64,000 nt of DNA, from assembly GCA_902651635.1 (NCBI GenBank), contig CACRSC010000012.1, positions 747,394-811,393 of the forward strand, in the 5' to 3' direction. Positions within the stretch are counted from its first letter, which is position 1, and every line of letters begins with the position of its first letter. Shown piece after piece: positions 34,935 to 47,600 of this stretch. The DNA comes from Mastigamoeba balamuthi (Eukaryota; Evosea; Mastigamoebida; Mastigamoebidae). Made by a program: the position numbers and the translations under genes. The notes beneath the pieces are model-generated. The model saw only the letters and a program-made list of their open reading frames with translations, did not search any database and was not told where the DNA came from.

Positions 34935-35076
34935 TGTCACACCGAATCGCTTTTTTTCGAGCGCGCTGTGTGGGCGGGGAAAACAAACGATCTGAAAAGA
35001 GAAGATACGATACCACACCACCAACATATCGGGCACAGATTCTCTTTGCGCATAGGCGTGGCGCGCTGTGGTTGGG
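34935..35076. promoter_or_regulatory. divergent promoter between DNA-PKcs and VPS25
   Basis: Only 142 bp separate the two starts. The gap holds a T-rich run and AAGATACGATACC, which resembles half of the AGATAC palindrome seen in two other promoters. Shared regulation is possible; nothing more can be said from sequence. Confidence 0.35.
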
Positions 35077-35786
35077 ATGAGCAAGAAGTTTGAGTTTCCT
35101 TCGTACTACAACCTGCCTCCGTTCTTCACGTACGCGCGTACCGCCCGAAGCGCGCATCCCCCGTGCTGTCTCACCAGCGCGCAGCGTGCAGCCGGTCGAG
35201 GAGACGCGGCGCAAGCAGAGCCAGTTGTGGGGCGACCTCATCCTGAACTACTGCCGCCACCACAAGCTCTACGAGCTCGACATCGCCGACGCCGCCCTCT
35301 CGCCCCTGTTCTCCAACAGCGCCATCAACCGTGCTGCCACCGGGCCCCCCCTCGTTGCGTGCGCGGGCCCTGACTGCATGCGGCTGCGCTCCCAAGGGAA
35401 GCTGCCTGCGGAGGGAATTGTGGCCTTTGTGGACGAGCTCGTGGCGCAGGGCAGCGCCGAGTGGGTCAACAAGGACAAGACAAAGGCGAGCATCCTCTGG
35501 CGCAACATCGACCACTGGGCGAGCCTGGTCTACGACTGGGTCTCGCAGACAGGGCAGACCAACACCGTCATGACCGTCTGGGAGATCCAGAACGGCGATT
35601 CGTCCCAGGGACAAGGCGCGCTCCCTTCCGTTTGTTCCCCTGTTCTTATGGGTATCGCCAGAGTTCCACGGCCTCGACACAAGGATTCTGCTCAAGGCGC
35701 TGCGCTCCCTGGAGAAGCAGGGCAAGGCGCAAGTCTTCACGGGGTCGTCGGATGACAACCTCGGAGTCAAGTTTTTCTCTGTCTGA
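35077..35786 (+). CDS. VPS25: ESCRT-II subunit VPS25, 4 exons
   Basis: CDS join(35077..35129,35185..35330,35397..35615,35662..35786), 180 aa (human 176). VPS25 is the winged-helix subunit of ESCRT-II that recruits VPS20 during multivesicular body sorting. It starts FEFPSYYNLPPFFT, with the PPFFT motif that binds VPS22/VPS36, and later shows LPAEGIVAFVDEL, ILWRNIDHW and EFHGLD. The second intron ends in AAG rather than CAG. The third (35616-35661) requires a GC donor (CAAG|GCGCGC) to give NGDSSQGQEFHGL in exact register with animal VPS25. Confidence 0.95.
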
Positions 35787-35985
35787 ATGTTCCTCGAATT
35801 GCGGTCTGTTCCCGATTCCGATTGCCACCCCCGGATGGTATCTGGAGGAGGAATCTCCTTAAACAGCAAATCAAAACTGGCATTCGTTTCGGGATAGCCC
35901 GTTTGTTTGAGATTTTCACTTTTCAATTGTGACGTATCCGGCACACACTAACACGCACACGCTGCCAACAACAAGCACCAAGGAC

Positions 35986-38661
35986 ATGGCCCTGGCTCAA
36001 GACGTCGATAAAACGGTCGCCCTCATCGCCGAGGCCCTCAAGCGGCGCCCGTACAGGCGCGGCACCGCTGTCGTCGACGAGCTGCGCGAGGCCGAGACCA
36101 AGGGCTCCGACGACGCCTCGCTCGGCTCGGTCGCGCGCAAGCACCTGCACAAGGACCCTGGCGAGCCCGTGCTGCTCGAGATGCTGCGGCAGAAGGCCCC
36201 CAGGTCGCTCTCGCAGGCGAGGGAGAGCACTGCGGCGCTGCGGGCCCAGTGCCCGACCCCGCTCAAGTGGGACGACGATGCGAGGATGCCGTGGCCCTTC
36301 GCCTACGGCCCCGCGCACGTGCGCAACTGGTACACGCCGTCGCCTCCCGACTGGCGCGATGAGGTGCGTTGGATGGGAACCCACTCTCCCCCCACGTTCC
36401 CGAATTGCCGTTTTAGTGTTCGGCACCAGCGCATTCAAACCCCGCCCTCCGAATTTTGGTTGTATCGAAAACAACCAATCGTGATGCCGATCGCCCAGTG
36501 GTGTGGCTGGGCCTGCGGCCACCGGCGTTGCTGATTGTGCGGCTTTTTAGGTTTTCTACTTCCTCCTCGTGGACCGCTTCAGCGACGGCAACGAGAAGCC
36601 CGAGGGGGTGCTGGTGGACGACCTGACCAACGAGAGCGGCCGCAAGGCGCTGGAGTCGCTGCGCGCGGGCCTCTCGTGGGACGAGTGGTGCAAGTCGGGC
36701 CGCGAGAGGTTCCAGGGCGGCACGATCAAGGGCGTCATCTCGAAGCTCGACTACCTCAAGGGCCTCGGAGTGACCACGATCTGGCTCTCGCCCGTCCTGC
36801 AGCAGTGCCTCGGCTCCGACGCGTACCACGGCTACGGCATACAGGACTTCCTCGACGTCGACCCGAGGTTCGGGACCAGGGCCGACCTCTGCCTGCTCGT
36901 GGCCGAGGCCCACAACCGCGACATGCGCGTCATCTTCGACGTCATCTTCAACCACAGCGGCATGGTCTTCACATACGTATGCGCCGACCCAGCGAGCGGG
37001 GGGGATGTGTGGCCTGACGGATCGGCGCGCAGACGAGGGACGGGAAGAGGGAGGACCTGCCACCGTACACCACGGGGTCGTATGGCCCCGAGACGTTCAC
37101 GCCGATCGGGGAGGACGGGCAGGCGCTGCCGGTGGACGCGGCGGCCAACAGGAAGGGCGACTGGATCTACCCGCTGGAGCTGCGCAAGCCCGAGAACTTC
37201 GTGATGGCCGGGTGCGGCAACCTGGCCGAGGGGCAGGTGTTCGACGACCACGCCGAGCACAAGCGCACCGACTTCTTCACGCTGCGCAAGCTGAACCTGT
37301 ACAACCCGCAGACGCTCGAGCGCGTCGTCGAGTGCTACAAGTGGCTGATCGCGCTGACCGACGTCGACGGCCTGCGCATCGATACGTTCAAGCACACGAC
37401 GCCCGACCAGGCGACCGTCTTCACGTCGCAGCTCAAGGAGTTTGCCGAGAGGCTGCACAAGAAGTCCTTCTTCCTCGTGGCCGAGTGCGCCGGCGGCGAC
37501 GAGTGGGAGATCAGCTACAGCACCGTCGTCGGGCGCTGGCTCGACGCCGTGCTCGACATCGGGTCGCAGCGCTGCAACGCCGAGTTCCTCTCCAAGGGCC
37601 TCTACGACCCCTCGACCTACTTTGGCGGGTACGAGAGCGTGGCCAACAAGGGCGCGCTCAACCACATCGGCTGCCTGCGCGGCTTCGGGAACCGCCACAT
37701 GATCGTCGTCAACGACCACGACCACGTCCAGGGGGACAAGCTGCGCTTCGCCCGCGCGTCGACCAACAACCACCAGTACACCGTCGCGGCGGCGCTGCAG
37801 CTCTTCACGCTGGGCATCCCGTGCCTCTACTACGGCAGCGAGCAGAACCTCTCGTCGGGCGACGCCATGTGCTCGCAGGTCCCGGGCAACGAGGACTTCT
37901 ACCTGCGCGAGGCCATGTTCGGGCCCGCGCACCCGCTCAAGTCGGGGCTGGCGGGCATCCGCACGGGGGCCGAGGGCGAGGAGGTCCACGACGCCGCGCT
38001 GCCTGGGTTCGGGCCGCACATGACGAGCGGGCGCCACGTGTTCAGCACCGAGTCGCCCATGTACAGCCGCATCTCCGCCCTGTCGATGGTCCGCAACGCG
38101 TTCAAGACGCTGAGGCGCGGGCGCCAGTACCCGCGCACAGCCCCCGGGTCGACCGACATCGGCAGGGTCGGCAACCTCTTCGCGTGGTCGAGGCTGCTCG
38201 TGGACGAGGAGGTCCTCGTCATCGCGAACCCCAACGGCAAGGCCGCCCAGACGGCGAGGTTCACCCTCGACACCGCCACGGCGAGGGCCCAGAAGTACTG
38301 CGTGGCGTGGTACACGGGATTCGAGAAACTCGCCAGGGACTACGAGGGCACTGACGTAACCGAAGAGCAGCTGCGCGCGGCCCCCGAGTACAAGCCCCTG
38401 ACGCCCGTGGCGGTGCAGAACGAGGACAAGTGCTTCTTCATCGAGGTGACCCTGCTGCCGTCCGAGGTCCTCGTCGTGGCGAGCGCGCGTGCCGTCTACT
38501 TCGCGAAGAAGAGGAGGGACTTCCTCGACCACATCGACCCCTCGCTCGTGTGCTCGTACGGCGTCTTCAAGAGGTGGTTCGAGGGCAAGAGCACCGACGC
38601 AGAGGCCATGTCGCTGTTCAAGAGCATCGTGTCCGCGGGGCCGTGGGCCTCGTTCGTTTGA
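35986..38661 (+). CDS. glycoside hydrolase family 13 (alpha-amylase family) enzyme, 3 exons
   Basis: CDS join(35986..36363,36551..36976,37033..38661), 810 aa. All four GH13 regions are present: DVIFNHS (I), GLRIDTFKH with the nucleophile Asp (II), FLVAECAG with the acid Glu (III), and VVNDHDHV (IV), so it should be an active alpha-glucan or sucrose-type glucosidase or transferase. No signal peptide is seen at the N-terminus ([14 protein letters not shown]), hence probably cytosolic. The first 120 residues before the barrel are helical and unassigned, and the C-terminal about 150 residues are longer than in plain amylases. The first intron is 187 nt. Specificity cannot be read. Confidence 0.9.
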
Positions 38662-38730
38662 CGTTGGCCGGGGTGAGATGTGCTGAGGGTGGGCTTGAAA
38701 CTTGGTCTCATGGAATAAACCAATGTGAAA

Positions 38731-38802
38731 TCCGAAGTGGTGTAGTTGGTAACATAAGCGGCTCTCACCTGCTTGCCCCGGGTTCGATTCCCGGCTTCGG
38801 AA
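38731..38802 (+). tRNA. tRNA-Glu (CTC)
   Basis: A 72-nt cloverleaf: acceptor TCCGAAG/CTTCGGA, D-loop AGTTGGTA, anticodon arm AGCGG-CTCTCAC-CTGCT with anticodon CTC at 38764-38766, T-arm with GGTTCGATTCC, discriminator A. It has no intron, and a T5 terminator follows at about 38804. CCA is not encoded, as in eukaryotes. Confidence 0.95.
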
Positions 38803-39231
38803 CTTTTTCTTTCAATCTCGGGCAACGTGGGTTCTGGCGCCGCCCCATAAAGAACGTCGCCCGACATCAGGTTTCTCTCGGGGACCCTCGGACCGCACAG
38901 CGTTCTGCAGATAAGCGACTGTCGGCTCGCCCGGGTCACGCTGACCGTGTACCGTTTCACTTTTCTTCATACTGGCGCAGCCGTTGCGGATATTCACGCG
39001 CGGTGCCGTTGAATAACAGAGCAGAGCACACTCGGGAGTGAGCGGACAAGGTATCCCTGTTTCTTTTCGTCGGAGAGGGGGTTCGGATGAAGAGGAACGA
39101 GAGGCCCCGCCCGCCTCAGCGCAGGAGATATTAATCAAAAGCCTCGGCGGGCGTCCGAGACATGTGTGGGGGGGTTTGCTGCCTGCGGCGCCGTCGGGCT
39201 GTTTCCCTTGTGTGGGTGTTCGCTCTGTGCT
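38803..39231. other. intergenic region after tRNA-Glu
   Basis: About 430 bp between the tRNA terminator and the stop of the ARF gene. Apart from the T-run at its left edge I see no gene, repeat or clear signal here. Confidence 0.5.
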
Positions 39232-39971
<740 letters not shown>

Positions 39972-40381
39972 CTTGGCTTGTTTGTCTTTGATACGGACCC
40001 GCGGGAGGGGAGGGGATCAGACTAGGTCGATGAGGCTCTTGTTTAATGTGTACCTTAACCCCCGAACCGACCGGCTTAAATATGATCTCCGCCCCTGTGG
40101 GGTAGACGTGGTGGGGTGCCCACGTGGGCAAGATTCTCAGCTCGCATTTGCGCATCCCCGGAAAAGTGGAAGATACTTCATCTCACCCTTGCCCCCGAGA
40201 AAAGTGGAAGATATTTCCCCTCGCCCCGATCATATTTTTGCGATTGGCATCATTAAAGCGCGCGGGGATTTTTCTGCGTCGGCGCCCTCTCTGTGCCACG
40301 TGGGTCCTACCGCTCATTTCTATTCTTCTCTCGTTCCCTGTTGTGTCAACCCGCCTGTCACTCCCCCACCCCACGCCCAGT
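39972..40381. promoter_or_regulatory. divergent promoter region with a paired direct repeat
   Basis: This 410-bp gap separates ARF (-) and alanine aminotransferase (+). It contains two near-identical copies of GAAAAGTGGAAGATACTTC (40161-40179 and 40199-40217, one base differing), 38 bp apart, which look like tandem protein-binding sites. A CTTAAATATGATC stretch near 40075 may be TATA-like. Which gene they serve is unknown. Confidence 0.4.
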
Positions 40382-42626
40382 ATGGCGTTCGATAAGAAGA
40401 AGTGTCTCACCGTTGAGACGATCAACTCCGAGGTCCGCCGTGTGCGCTACGAGGTCCGCGGCCGCGTCGTCATCAAGGCGAACCAGATCCAGACGTGCGC
40501 CCACGTTCCCCACCTTCCCTGTGCCTTTTTCCCTCTGTCGTCTCGGTTGGGGGTGGTTTTGAGTTTTCCGAGGGGAAGCTCTCGAGAACAGGGCCCGCCC
40601 CTGCTCCCTCGCGATGACGCACGCAGCGTGCCCATCCGGGGCCCAAAGGCCGCCCTCGGCCGTCTCGCGCTCTGCGTTTTTTGCCTCAAAAACAAAAGAG
40701 GCCACCAGATTCCTGCAGATTACAGCGACGAAAAGCGCATCAAGAAAAAACGCAGAAACCTGTTTTCGCCGGTGCCGCGGCCGCCAGCGCACCCGCGCGG
40801 GCGCCCGGCATCCGTGCCCCACTTTCGCGTTTGCCACTCATTCCCCCGCCCTACCGCCCTCGGCGGAGGCGGGTTCTCGGCGGTCGCGACTCACGAGCGG
40901 CGTTCCCCCGTCTTTCCGGGCTTTCCTGGCTTTCCCCGCCTGTGCTGTGTTTCTCTTGCTTGTTTTCGCTGGGGGGCCACAAAACCCCTTCAGGGCGATC
41001 AAGGAGGCCAAGGCGGCCGGGAAGCCGAACCCCATGCCCTTTGAGGAGGTGGTCTTCTGCAACATCGGCAACCCGCAGCAGCTGGGCCAGAAGCCCATCA
41101 CGTTTGTGCGCCAGGTGCTGGCGATGGTCGAGTACCCGGAGCTGCTCAACCACCCGGAGCTCTTCCCCGCCGACGCCATCGAGCGCGCCCGCGAGCTGCT
41201 GGCCGCGTGCGGCTGCCCCGGGGCCACGGGCGCCTACTCGCACTCGATGGGCATCGCGTACATCCGCAAGCACGTCGCCGAGTTCATCGGCCAGAGGGAC
41301 GGGTTCCCCTGCGACCCCGAGTCGGTCTTCCTCACCGACGGCGCGAGCCCCGGCGTCAAGCTCATGTGCAACGTGCTGCTCAAGGACTCGGCCTCGGGCA
41401 TCATGATCCCCATCCCGCAGTACCCGCTCTACAGCGCCACGCTCGCCATGCTCGGCGGGCGCCAGGTCAACTACTACCTCAACGAGGAGGACAACTGGTC
41501 CCTCAGCGTGCGCTCCGCCCGCCGGCTCTCCCCGCTTTTCCGGGTGGGGTGGCGCCGCCATCTCCTCCGCCTTTCAGCGCTGATGACGTGTGCGAAATGC
41601 GACTGCTCCTGTGTCCTCCTGTGCCACGCGGAATTCGCAGATTGCGGAGCTGCGCAGGTCGCTCAAGGACGCGACGGCGGCCGGCACCGAGGTCCGCGGC
41701 CTCGTGGTCATCAACCCGAGCAACCCGACGGGCCAGTGCCTCAGCGAGGACAACATGCGGGGTGCGCCGCATTTCAATTGATATTCAGGGCGACTAACCG
41801 CCCCAACCCACCAAATGGGGACTCGTTTCCTTGCCCGCAGATGTCATCAGGTTCTGCGCCGAGAACAACCTGATGCTGCTGGCGGACGAGGTCTACCAGG
41901 AGAACATCTACTCGCCCGGAGTCCACTTCAAGTGCTTCCGCCGCGTGATGCACGAGATGGGCGAGCCGTGGGCGTCGTCGCTCGAGCTCACGTCGTTCCA
42001 CTCGGTCTCCAAGGGCTTCTTCGGTGAGTGCGGCAAGCGCGGCGGCTACTTCCAGCTCGACAACATCGCGCCCGGCGTGGGCGCCGAGCTCTACAAGATG
42101 GCCTCGGTCAACCTTTGCCCCAACGTCGTCGGGCAGGTGGTCGTCGACATCATGGCCTGCCCCCCGAAGCCCGGGCAGCCCTCGTACGAGCGCTACGCCA
42201 AGGAGCGCCAGGACATCCTCGACTCGCTCAAGAGGCGCGCGCTGACCATCTGCGCCGGCCTCAACCAGCTCGAGGGCGTCAAGTGCACCGACGCCACCGC
42301 GTCGATGTACCTGTTCCCCAGCATCACGCTTCCCCCCAAGGCCGTCGCCAAGGCTGCCGAGCTCGGGGAGCCCGCCGACACGTTCTACTGCCTCGAACTG
42401 CTCAGCTCCACTGGCAGTTGCGTCTCGTCTCATTCATGGTCTCTTCCCCTGTTTTTACACGCTTATACGGCCTTTTTCAGTGTGCGTTGTTCCTGGAAGC
42501 GGTTTCGGGCAGCGTGACGGAACCTTCCATTTCCGCACGGCGTTCCTGCCTGCGGAGGAGAAGGTGCAGGAGGTGATCAAGAAGTACGCCAAGTTCCATG
42601 GAGAGTTCATGGCAAAGTACAAGTGA
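40382..42626 (+). CDS. GPT: alanine aminotransferase, 5 exons
   Basis: CDS join(40382..40494,40994..41507,41641..41761,41841..42416,42481..42626), 489 aa (human 496). It is a PLP fold-type I enzyme exchanging amino groups between alanine and 2-oxoglutarate. Motifs: NIGNPQQLGQKPITF, PIPQYPLYSATLAMLGG, INPSNPTGQ, LLADEVYQEN, and HSVSKGFFGECGKRGGY with the PLP lysine; the C-terminus has CVVPGSGFGQRDGTFHFR. No organelle targeting leader is obvious. The first intron is 499 nt, the longest in the window; the others are 64-133 nt. Confidence 0.95.
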
Positions 42627-42830
42627 GGAGGATCAAGAGGAAGAGAGGTATGATGTAATGTGCCTTTCGTCAGTGTCCAAAGATCCAAAGCCCAACAGCA
42701 AGACACAACACCAGTGAAACAATATTGATGTTGATACTTCAATCAAATCAGTGTCAGTTGACGATAGGTAGTATCCGGATATTCTGTCTTGTCACGAGAA
42801 GGTGCTTTATCTCGTCTACAAATATGAATC

Positions 42831-42902
42831 GGGCTCGTGGCGCAATGGAAACGCACTTGACTACGGATCAAGGGATTCCAGGTTCGAGCCCTGGCGGGTC
42901 CG
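42831..42902 (+). tRNA. tRNA-Arg (ACG)
   Basis: A 72-nt cloverleaf: acceptor GGGCTCG against CGGGTCC (with G-U pairs), D-loop AATGGAAA, anticodon arm CTTGA-CTACGGA-TCAAG with ACG at 42863-42865, T-arm CCAGG-TTCGAGC-CCTGG. It has no intron, and a T5 terminator follows at about 42905. It sits at the edge of the AT-rich island. Confidence 0.95.
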
Positions 42903-42905
42903 ACT

Positions 42906-44029
42906 TTTTGCAGATGGGTTTTGCTATGTACCCGTTTCCCAACAAAATTGTGTATGATCTCAGAGAAAGACGGGAATTGAGTTGTATGCTTTGAGTACAT
43001 GAAATGAGTGTTGTGTTGGATTTCGGAAATCAGTGCGTTCATTGTAAAAAATTGCTATTGCTACTGTTAATTCTCATTCATATAAATAAACATCTGAGTC
43101 TTAATAATAGAACTTGCTCTCGGATAGAAATGTAAGGCATGACATCAGGAAAAATGAGCATTGCAGTGATCTGATATGAGAATTGGAAGGACTTTGACAC
43201 TCACTCTTAGTTTAAGTGGTTTTTTGCAAGAGTAGATTTATTACACATCATTTATATCTATTGAAAATGAAGAAAAGAGGCCATTCAATGTCTTGCTCTG
43301 TGAGAAGTTGTTTAAAGCAGTTATTTCCAGGATTTGAACATGTCAAAACTGTACTATTATTTGTGCAAATTATTGCATGAGTGCACAAATTAATGCAAAC
43401 AAGGTGACCTAGTACCCTTTTAAAAAACATTTTTGCTTCTCTCTCTGGAATTTTTATTCAACAACTGCCTGTTTCCTTAAATTTCTTAATAGCAAATTAT
43501 GATCTAGACAATCCAGGAATTGCATGTTCTCGTGCTTATCTTTCTGTGCTTATACTTGGAAGGAAATAAATGAAATATCAGAGTGAACCACTCCTGGAGC
43601 AAGAAGAAAAGAAAGGTAATCTTATCAGTTTTATTTATTAAAAAGGACAAACAATATGGATTTGGTCTTAGGTCAATATCTGTATGAATTCCCTGGCATT
43701 CATAATGCTGGATCCAGGGAAGACAAGCAGTGTGTTGGATGTATATGTTGATTGGCTATATGTGTTTTTTGTTTGTTTGAGTGATCTCTCAGTGTCTTTC
43801 TGATCATCACTGCTATGTGATGTGCACAGGAGATGTTCAGGCACAGTTCATCCCACTATCAAAACAGAAAAGCCCAAATGACTGGGATACTTGTTCATCT
43901 CAAATCACTGCTATAAATTCCTTGTGTGCACAGCAGAATCAGCACACACATAAAGTGCCAAGCTTGCAAGTCACTCTTATTGTGTGTGTATGTGTATACA
44001 TGAAAGCACCATAACCTGTTTGTTCTTAG
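42906..44029. other. AT-rich non-coding island (left part)
   Basis: About 1.1 kb with a base composition far more A/T-rich than the rest of the window, with TG-rich runs near 43980 and a small hairpin TTTGTGCA/TGCACAAA near 43361-43390. No reading frame, RNA or known repeat was recognised. It is the left flank of the LTR element; the same composition resumes at 49554. It could be a native gene-poor segment or foreign DNA. Confidence 0.5.
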
Positions 44030-44125
44030 TGTAGTGATCTTCTCACCCCAATTCTCACCTTAACATCACCAACACCCGATATCAAAACAGAGCTCTCTTT
44101 CCCTTCGTTTAGTCACACCCTCACA
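44030..44125 (+). repeat. left long terminal repeat (96 bp)
   Basis: Starts TGTAGTGATCTTCTC and ends CACCCTCACA. It pairs with 49458-49553 and is preceded by the target duplication TTAG. It is very short for an LTR. Confidence 0.92.
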
Positions 44126-44609
44126 ATAGCTATTGTGGTTTAATTTTAAACCTCAAGCTGCGCGTGCCAGTAGCTATCGCCCCGGAACCCCGGTGGACCT
44201 GCCTAGGCCGTGGCGCCTCGTTAGGCCAGCATCTACCAACGTTCTAGGGGCCACAAACGTTATTTCCATCGTCAGGAAACCAATGCCGGTTTACGTTTGA
44301 GCTGAGCTACTCGTTTCTCGGACGTCCCTAGTTCTACACCCCTTCTGAGCTCCAAGCATCGAGACTGCGTGGAGTTCGGCGTTAGCGGCATCGTTAGAAC
44401 TCGTCAGCCCGCGTTTTTCGATTCGTACGAATTTCGCGTGTGCAGGTACGTTTGAGCCACTCTCGTTTCTCTGAGGTTCCTTCCGAGTTCTACGTCCCTT
44501 CTGAGCTTCAAGCATCAAGCCTGCGTGGAGTTCGGCATTAGAGGCATCGTTAGAGCTTGCTAAAAGACAGTGTGGAATAGCATCGGAATTTCCCGTATAC
44601 CGTTGTCTA
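44126..44609 (+). other. untranslated leader of the LTR element with an internal duplication
   Basis: About 480 bp between the left repeat and the gag region. Two diverged copies of a roughly 105-bp segment (about 44300-44408 and 44453-44562), both containing CTGCGTGGAGTTCGGC, lie in tandem and may be packaging or regulatory RNA. No primer-binding tRNA could be assigned. Confidence 0.6.
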
Positions 44610-47600
44610 ATGGCGACGACAACCGACCTCGATAAGTTCTTGAAGCAGCCCGGAGTGTGCACTCCACTCCTGCTCACGAACACGACGTTCGAGGAGGCCT
44701 GGCGCTGGACCCGTACCGTTCAGGATTCGGCGACCATGGGCTTTGCAAAACTCGATCTGGACACGTTCGACGTGACGAACCTGATCCCGATCAGCATCCA
44801 TCAGGCGCTCATCTACAAAGCCAAGGTGGCTGAGTGCAAAAAGACAGGGAAGACCGCAGACGTCTTGATCCCCAAGAAGTTCGTCGATCTCAAGGACTTC
44901 GTTTTCGCCGTCACGAGGCCACCCGACGTTTATGCATCGCGGCAGCTCTTCGACAAGATCGTCACATACAAGGACCCGGGCCACAAGCCCGAGTACTTCA
45001 TCGAGGTCACGAAGCTCCATGAAAGGTTTGATGAACTCGCGAAGTTGTTCTTCCCCAACACAGCAGATGACGAACTCTGCGAGGTGTGGGCAGAACGTCT
45101 CTCAGGGCTTATCAAGCGTCGTCTCGAGGGTTCGTTTGTCTCTGGCAGAATTCCTTCGATCAAAATCGACAAACTCATGGACCACACGTCCGACATCGCG
45201 ATTCACATCGACGAGACCATCGCAGAAGGCATTCTCGACAATCTGGGACACTCCAGCGACAGGTTCGACAAGAAAAAGTTCGTCACGAAGGCAACGACTA
45301 TGGGCATTCGGGACAGTGGGAGCAGCAACAAGTTCAAGAAGCCGCAGGAGCAGATCAAGCAGTCACGCTGGGGCGAGTTCAAGATTGTCGAGGGCAAGGT
45401 CCAGACATTCCTGACGTTCGAGGACCGCGAGCGCTGCCGCAAGGACAAGCTCTGCTTCGTCTGCCGGTCACCGAACCACAACAAGGAGGACTGCCCCAAT
45501 GTCAAGGGCAAGGCCCCAACGGCGTCCTCGACAACGTCGCCATATGCCCCCGCATGGGCAGGAGTATCAGGATCAGCATCTGCTGCACCAGCAGCACAGC
45601 AGTGCCAACTTCGTCAGCACAGCGAGATCCCTCAACCGTCCCGTTACTCGCCGAGCTCCAAAATGCAGCAAGTGGAGGTCAAGCCCAGCAACGACCCAGC
45701 AAACCCCCTCAAGCAGATTCGGGAGTCAGACATGGTCGAGTTCTTGTGCAAGAAGGGCTACAAGGTCAACTACGCCAGCATCGCAGTCGACCACATCGCA
45801 AGCCCCACCGCTGTGCACGACCAGGCCAAGGACGATACTGACAACCCATTTGGGGACGTTCCGACGTTCGACAAAGTTGCAATGATCAACCTGTCATTGT
45901 TTGAGAAGATCTACGAGCCATCAGAGGCCACGTGTGGACGTCGCATACTCCTCCAGCCCGTCGTTTCGACAGGGTCGCATGCAGGCCAGAACGTCAACGC
46001 ACAGCTCGACAGCGGGGTGGACCGCATGATGATCAACATCACGTACGTCAAGAAGCTCCAGTGGGACGACCACGTGCGTGTTCTACTGAAGCAGGTCGTC
46101 ATGTACAGCGATAACGGACGCATGGAAATCATCAGACACATTGTCATCATCGACGTTCAGTTGATTCCCGATGCACCGAGCCAGCAGGCGATCATGTTCG
46201 TCACCCACAACATACCAAACGGGGAGTACTTCCTACTTGGACTCTGTGACGTGCAGCACTTCATCTGCAAGTTCGAGAACCCGCTGATTTTCGAGTACAA
46301 CCACGCATGGAACAAGCTTGTCAAGGAACAAGAGGATCCCATCGAGCTCCCAGTTCCTACTCTGGCTCCGACGTTCCAGGAGGGCCAACTGCCTCCAGTC
46401 AACATCGGCCCTCTCATCTCCGACAACCCCGTGTATCTGCAGTGGACGCAGGAGCTACTGCTCAGCAGGGCAGCAGTGTTTCGTCCCCTGGACGCCAAGC
46501 CGGTCGACTACCCAAAGAAATTCCACATTGAGCTCAAGCCTGGAGCCATTGTTCGTGGACGCGAGGTACCGCACCTCAGCAAGGAGGACATTGACTTCAT
46601 CAGTGGCGAAACTCGTAACTGGGACAGGGTAGGCGTCTTCCTGCCAATCACGTCGTTCGAGGAAGCCCCGATCGCACCCCCACCCCCTGCTATGCCCGTC
46701 GTTGTCATTCGCAATGAGGAGCGGAGGTGGTGTGGGAACTACATACCGCTCAACGAGTGCACGGTCAAGAAGAAGATGGGCAGCCTCAAGGTTTGGGACA
46801 TCGTTCAGCACTGCGCAGGGAACAAATGGCTGTCCAAGTGGGACATGAAGCGAGGTTACTTCCAATTCACAGTGGACGAGGAAACGTCCTGGCTACTGAT
46901 ATTCTGGATGCCACTGGGGCTTCGTCGTCCGACGAGAGTGGTGTTTGGAGCATCGGGAGCTGGCGATTTCTTCCAGGAGGCCATCTCGTACCTGATCCAG
47001 CCATTCAAGGAGTTTAAGAACTATATCGATGACTGTATCCAGGCTACCAACGGGTTCGAGACCTGGTACGAGTCTGCCGAGAAGTTCCTTGACATGTGCA
47101 TCACAAAGAACATCAAGCTCAATGCCCCCCAAGTGCTTCATCAGTTACGAAGAAATGCCCGTTCTTGGTTGGCTGTCAGCCTGGGACCACGTTCGTATTG
47201 ATCCCGCTCGCATCAAAGCAGTCAAAAACGCAGTATTTCCCTACACGGTGGGCATGCTGCAGAGTTTTCTCGGTGTGGTAGGTTTCGTGTCGCAGTTCGT
47301 TCGCAATTTCGCTGATCTGACGGCGCCGTTGTGGGACCTGTTCACATACAACAAGAAACTGATCGCCACACCTCAGAAGTCGTTCAAAGGATAGCGTGGG
47401 CTTCGTCGTTTGCAGGGAGTCAATGAAGAGCACTGCCATTGCTTCGATATGATTATTGGAGCAATTGTCAACTCGGACATCCTCGTGCAGCCCATCCCCG
47501 GTGCTGTCGTTTTCATCAAGCCCGATGGATGCGAGTATGGAGTCGGCGGCGGAGTCCTTCAGCGCAATCCCGAAACTGGGGTCATCTCTCCCCTGCTGTT

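Noticed and set aside
36832-38532. Long open frame on the minus strand opposite the GH13 gene
   Set aside because: It is an antisense shadow of GC-rich coding sequence: Ala/Arg/Val/Leu-rich, no motif, and the plus strand has all four GH13 regions.
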